Shown piece by piece: positions 61,186-64,000 of a stretch of DNA of 64,000 bases. The position numbers and the translations under genes are program-made. Location of the stretch: positions 3,886-67,885 of the forward strand of contig JBAYRN010000012.1 in assembly GCA_041676625.1 (NCBI GenBank), given 5' to 3'. How positions within the stretch are numbered: the first letter of the stretch is position 1; the number at the start of each line of letters is the position of its first letter. Source of the DNA: JAEXNA01 sp041676625. GTDB lineage: Bacteria > Vulcanimicrobiota > Xenobia > Xenobiales > JADMJV01. Below the pieces are notes generated by a model. The model had not been told where the DNA came from, ran no database searches, and saw only the letters and a list, made by a program, of their open reading frames with translations.

Positions 61186-61344
61186 GGATCTGGTCCGGAA
61201 TAAGTTTCTGAATTTGGGGCGTCGAGGCACCCGACTGGCAAGGCGCTTCGGCTGCGATTTATCGGGAATAAATAAGGACGAAGCAACGCAGCCAGGCGGG
61301 ATGGATCGGCGTTCCAAATCGGGAAGTTATTTCGGACCAGATCC
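61186..61344. repeat. MITE-like long imperfect hairpin repeat
   Basis: 159 bp starting right after the stop of the Gly-rich gene. The ends are inverted copies of about 31-32 bp (GGATCTGGTCCG.AATAA... at both ends, about 27 of 31 matching), and the interiors also pair imperfectly, so the whole unit can fold into one long hairpin with a loop near 61250-61275. No open reading frame. Typical of non-autonomous miniature elements or REP-like sequences. Confidence 0.8.
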
Positions 61345-61411
61345 TAAGCTTATACTCTGGGGTACGTACCCCTCAACCTAAAGTCGGTTCTGCCTGAAGC
61401 CGGGTCCGTTC

Positions 61412-61417
61412 GATAAT
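61412..61417 (+). promoter_or_regulatory. -10-like box GATAAT, leaderless start of PilZ gene
   Basis: GATAAT, six bases (GGACCC), ATG at 61424. Confidence 0.5.
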
Positions 61418-61423
61418 GGACCC

Positions 61424-61756
61424 ATGGAAGAACGACGACAACACCCTCGAATGAATGTATCACTACCCGCCCTGGTGCGAGGGGTCCGGCAAAACTGGAA
61501 GGTGCGAACCCTGGACCTGTCCCAGGGAGGTGCCCTCCTCGACAGCCCCCGTCCCATCAAACCCGGCGCCTTTCTCGAACTACTCTTTGACTTCCACCAG
61601 TCCAAGCCGGTGCCGTTGTTCGCCCGGGTGCTCCGCAGTAAGCCTGCGTTTTGGGGCCGTCGACACGCCCTGGCTGTGAAATTCGATACCCTCAAACCCG
61701 AGATCACGAAAGCTGCCGAAGCGATCTGGCAAAACCAGCGGGCCGCAGCCGTTTAA
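61424..61756 (+). CDS. PilZ-domain c-di-GMP-binding protein
   Basis: 110 residues, one PilZ domain: the c-di-GMP-binding RRQHPR (RxxxR) and DLSQGGALL (D/NxSxxG) motifs are both present. A small receptor that changes the activity of partners, commonly type IV pili or motility. It sits just upstream of a minor pilin locus and downstream of the divergent GGDEF-EAL protein region. Confidence 0.92.
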   Translation: MEERRQHPRMNVSLPALVRGVRQNWKVRTLDLSQGGALLDSPRPIKPGAFLELLFDFHQSKPVPLFARVLRSKPAFWGRRHALAVKFDTLKPEITKAAEAIWQNQRAAAV

Positions 61757-61760
61757 ATGC

Positions 61761-61766
61761 TATAAT
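61761..61766 (+). promoter_or_regulatory. -10 box TATAAT, leaderless start of PilX-like gene
   Basis: TATAAT, six bases (GGCAGG), GTG at 61773. Confidence 0.6.
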
Positions 61767-61772
61767 GGCAGG

Positions 61773-63701
61773 GTGAGGCGAGAGCGGGGCAACGTATTAC
61801 TTACTGCCATCTTTGTGGCGATCTTTCTCTTCTTCTTGTCCGTTGCGCTTCTCTGGACAAACCGCCAAGATATCGCGCTCTCACTCTTTATGGAGCATCG
61901 AATAAAAGCCGGCTCGGCAGCGCGCTCGGCGGCCCTGGAGTCGTGGGCCCGGCTACGGGCCGAGGGGGCCCACACGGTGAGCAATTTCAGCTTTCCGGGA
62001 GAGGTGGAGGCCCGGGTTGATCTCCACGAGATGGAAGCCACCGAAGCCAACCCTCCTATGGCGGAGCTGCGGGCCAGATCCACCTCTGGACCGGTCAACT
62101 CTTACACCACGATTCGGATGCTGAAGAATACGATCGCCACGGAACGAAAAGAGAAGAAAGACGAGCCGGGGCGGGTGATCTATCTGACCGACGGGCGCTC
62201 CCGAGCCCAGGGCCTGTACGGGGACTTCAAGCTGGTTCCAGCTAATCTCGATCTCCAGGAAACCGACTCTCTGGCCGCCTACCAGGGCCCCCTGTTCCTC
62301 TCAACGCCGGTTCAAACCAGCCTCGAACCGTTCTGGGTGGTCGATCACGTTCCGGTCTTCATGCCCAACGGAACGCTCATGGCTTACGGCCCGGTGGCCT
62401 TGACGGCCCCCAAGCCTACCGATGAGACCAGGCTCTGGGTTATGAGACTCGAGGGAGAGGAGTTTAAGTGGATCGACATTCCCAGCCCCGACACCCTTGG
62501 ATTCGACCCCCACTCCCAGGATACGGGAGAGGTCAAAGGCCGGCTACAATATGAAGGTCGCCCCTCCCCCTGGACGGTCACCTCCCTGAGAGCCGTGGAG
62601 GATGCCGGAACCCAGTTTATCTGGGTCGACGAGCAACCGGGTACCGGTGCTGATCATGAAATGCTGCAGAAGTCACGCGGAGCCGGCTTTTCAGTCAACT
62701 CAGACTCCCTGACTCTCAGCTACGGCGAAACCCGATACGTAAAAAATGTCTGGGGCTACTCCCTCCGGGGCTCCATCGCGTCTTACCAGAACAAGGTCTA
62801 CTCTCATGGCTGGCAATACCTTTACCGCCGCTATGCGGGCTTTCCCAAAACTCCCCCGGTGCCCGACAACCTGGGTCACCAGATCACCCGTTGGCCCTGC
62901 ATTCTGGCCTACGATCTGGACAGCAAGCGCTGGGAAGTGGCCTGGTCCAGCCTGACCGACGGAGGGGATGTCCACTCCAAAGAAACGCCCAACCCCAACA
63001 TTCTTTTGGTCTCAGAGCAGGGCAAGCTCTACTCCTTCACCGAGGAGGGAGTCCCTCGCCTCATGCAGATGGAATCGGGGGGGCGCGTTACCCTGGGAGC
63101 AAATCTCGCCAGCAGTGGAACGCCGGTGGTCTATAAAGGAAAACCCCACTTGCTGGAAACGGAAGGCCTGCGCGATCTGGAGAGCCACGAGCTGTTCGGC
63201 TTCAACGATTTGATCCAGGAATTGCCGGAAATAAGTGGATTAGTGGTGCAGCCTCCCGCCATCGTTATCAGCGAAGAGGGCGTCGGGACGGGCGGGCCCC
63301 TTAGCCTGGAGGCTACCGAAATGAGAACCACCCGTCACCGGCTCCAGTTTACCTACAGGATCCCTCCGGGGGTGAGGCCGGCCGTGGATGGACCCGACCT
63401 GTGGGTACCCCTGGTGATCGAGGTGTCCCGGGAAGACCCTTCTTTTAATTTCCTGGGGGAAGAGCCCGCGATCGGCCCGGAGGGTGCGATCTTTCGAGTG
63501 CTGGCGCGATTTGATGGTGAGCGCTGGCTGGTGCTCCCCCACGGGATTCCCCCCTTGTTGGGTGGAGAGCAGAGCGGCCAAAAGCTCTCCCTTGATCCAG
63601 AGATGCGCAACCTCTACTGTGCCTGGTACGAAGAGCTTCCACCCCAGCGACCTCGCCACACGGTGGTCCAAATTCATACCGACCCGGTGCTGGTCCGATG
63701 A
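61773..63701 (+). CDS. Large PilX-like pilus assembly protein
   Basis: 642 residues; GTG start. N-terminal helix RGNVLLTAIFVAIFLFFLSV and RIKAGSAARSAALESWARLR fit the PilX/type IV pilus N-terminal helix, but the remaining about 550 residues are a large extracytoplasmic, beta-rich domain (RVIYLTDGRSRAQGLYG; ILAYDLDSKRWEVAWSSL) of unknown fold, somewhat like a kelch- or WD-type propeller. Overlaps the next prepilin gene (ATGA). Confidence 0.75.
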   Translation: MRRERGNVLLTAIFVAIFLFFLSVALLWTNRQDIALSLFMEHRIKAGSAARSAALESWARLRAEGAHTVSNFSFPGEVEARVDLHEMEATEANPPMAELRARSTSGPVNSYTTIRMLKNTIATERKEKKDEPGRVIYLTDGRSRAQGLYGDFKLVPANLDLQETDSLAAYQGPLFLSTPVQTSLEPFWVVDHVPVFMPNGTLMAYGPVALTAPKPTDETRLWVMRLEGEEFKWIDIPSPDTLGFDPHSQDTGEVKGRLQYEGRPSPWTVTSLRAVEDAGTQFIWVDEQPGTGADHEMLQKSRGAGFSVNSDSLTLSYGETRYVKNVWGYSLRGSIASYQNKVYSHGWQYLYRRYAGFPKTPPVPDNLGHQITRWPCILAYDLDSKRWEVAWSSLTDGGDVHSKETPNPNILLVSEQGKLYSFTEEGVPRLMQMESGGRVTLGANLASSGTPVVYKGKPHLLETEGLRDLESHELFGFNDLIQELPEISGLVVQPPAIVISEEGVGTGGPLSLEATEMRTTRHRLQFTYRIPPGVRPAVDGPDLWVPLVIEVSREDPSFNFLGEEPAIGPEGAIFRVLARFDGERWLVLPHGIPPLLGGEQSGQKLSLDPEMRNLYCAWYEELPPQRPRHTVVQIHTDPVLVR

Positions 63702-64000
63702 TCGTCAAGAAACGAAGAGCCTTCAGTCTGGTGGAAATCATGATCGCCATTCTCTTTGTGTCGATCGCCTTTTTTGGTTACGTGGCGCTCCACAGCCGGC
63801 TGCTTCACTCCGGTCAAAAACTCGAAGAAAGAGAAAAGATCCGAGCCTCCACCAGCCTTTACGAATCCCTGGAAGTGTCCAGACTGATGCTGGGGAAAAA
63901 CTCCTCTGTATCCGGACAGCCCCATACGCCGGTGGGGGGCGTACCCAATCTCTACCAGCTCAACACCGCCGTCAATCCAGGCAATGCGGCTTGGCTGACC
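63698..64000 (+). CDS. Prepilin-type protein, partial (runs off window)
   Basis: First 101 codons of a type IV prepilin: KRRAFSLVEIMIAILFVSIA, cleavage before Phe, Glu+5, then a hydrophobic helix. ATG in ATGA overlap with the PilX-like gene. C-terminus is beyond the right edge. Confidence 0.88.
   Translation, partial: MIVKKRRAFSLVEIMIAILFVSIAFFGYVALHSRLLHSGQKLEEREKIRASTSLYESLEVSRLMLGKNSSVSGQPHTPVGGVPNLYQLNTAVNPGNAAWLT

Overview
The window is bacterial chromosomal DNA of moderately high G+C, densely packed and read from both strands. It encodes lipoproteins, type IV pilus minor pilins, c-di-GMP proteins, large TPR proteins, roadblock/LC7 proteins, a selenoprotein SelD and part of a BREX phage-defence locus. 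Translation starts are of two kinds: many genes have a normal Shine-Dalgarno (GGAGG-like) sequence, while at least eight have a TATAAT-like box ending exactly six bases before the start codon, which points to leaderless mRNAs. The lineage cannot be fixed from the sequence. The mix of features fits a deep-branching, TPR-rich, pilus-bearing phylum (an Eremiobacterota/Xenobia-like or Armatimonadota-like group would fit, but this is a guess).

Layout. 1-5.2 kb: the start of a pglW-type BREX kinase gene runs off the left edge; divergent from it is a tightly coupled three-gene operon (unknown protein, DUF5678-like protein, retropepsin-like protease). 5.2-10 kb: selD, whose catalytic residue is encoded by an in-frame UGA, a HEAT-like protein and a large lipoprotein. 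10-16.6 kb: an operon of a giant TPR protein, a roadblock protein with a nuclease-like domain, and a stand-alone roadblock protein. 16.8-20 kb: DUF58 and TgpA-type transglutaminase genes. 20-24 kb: a zinc-ribbon protein, a Gly/Asn-rich protein and a HAD hydrolase. 22.8-29.7 kb: a chain of overlapping genes (SGNH hydrolase, RMD1-like protein, polyamine transporter potA-D-B-C, GT-C glycosyltransferase). 29.8-38.3 kb: TPR protein and SLC13 carrier, two CorC/HlyC proteins, sodC, a site-2 protease and an SDR. 38.5-43.2 kb: a small stress-type cluster, an ATP-grasp protein and a PfpI-like protein. 43.3-49.9 kb: a cluster of proteases and protease look-alikes with an autoregulated XRE repressor. 49.9-54.4 kb: a minor pilin operon with a GAF/EP-rich membrane protein. 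54.4-64 kb: coiled-coil proteins, a GGDEF-EAL protein, hisS, a Gly-rich protein, a MITE-like hairpin repeat, a PilZ protein and a second minor pilin locus running off the right edge.

Working together: c-di-GMP turnover (GGDEF-EAL), a PilZ receptor, two minor pilin loci and roadblock/TPR proteins suggest a surface-motility or attachment theme. The most unusual regions are the retropepsin operon beside BREX, the protease/pseudoprotease cluster whose members share a short N-terminal signature, the selenocysteine SelD and the repeated leaderless promoter arrangement.
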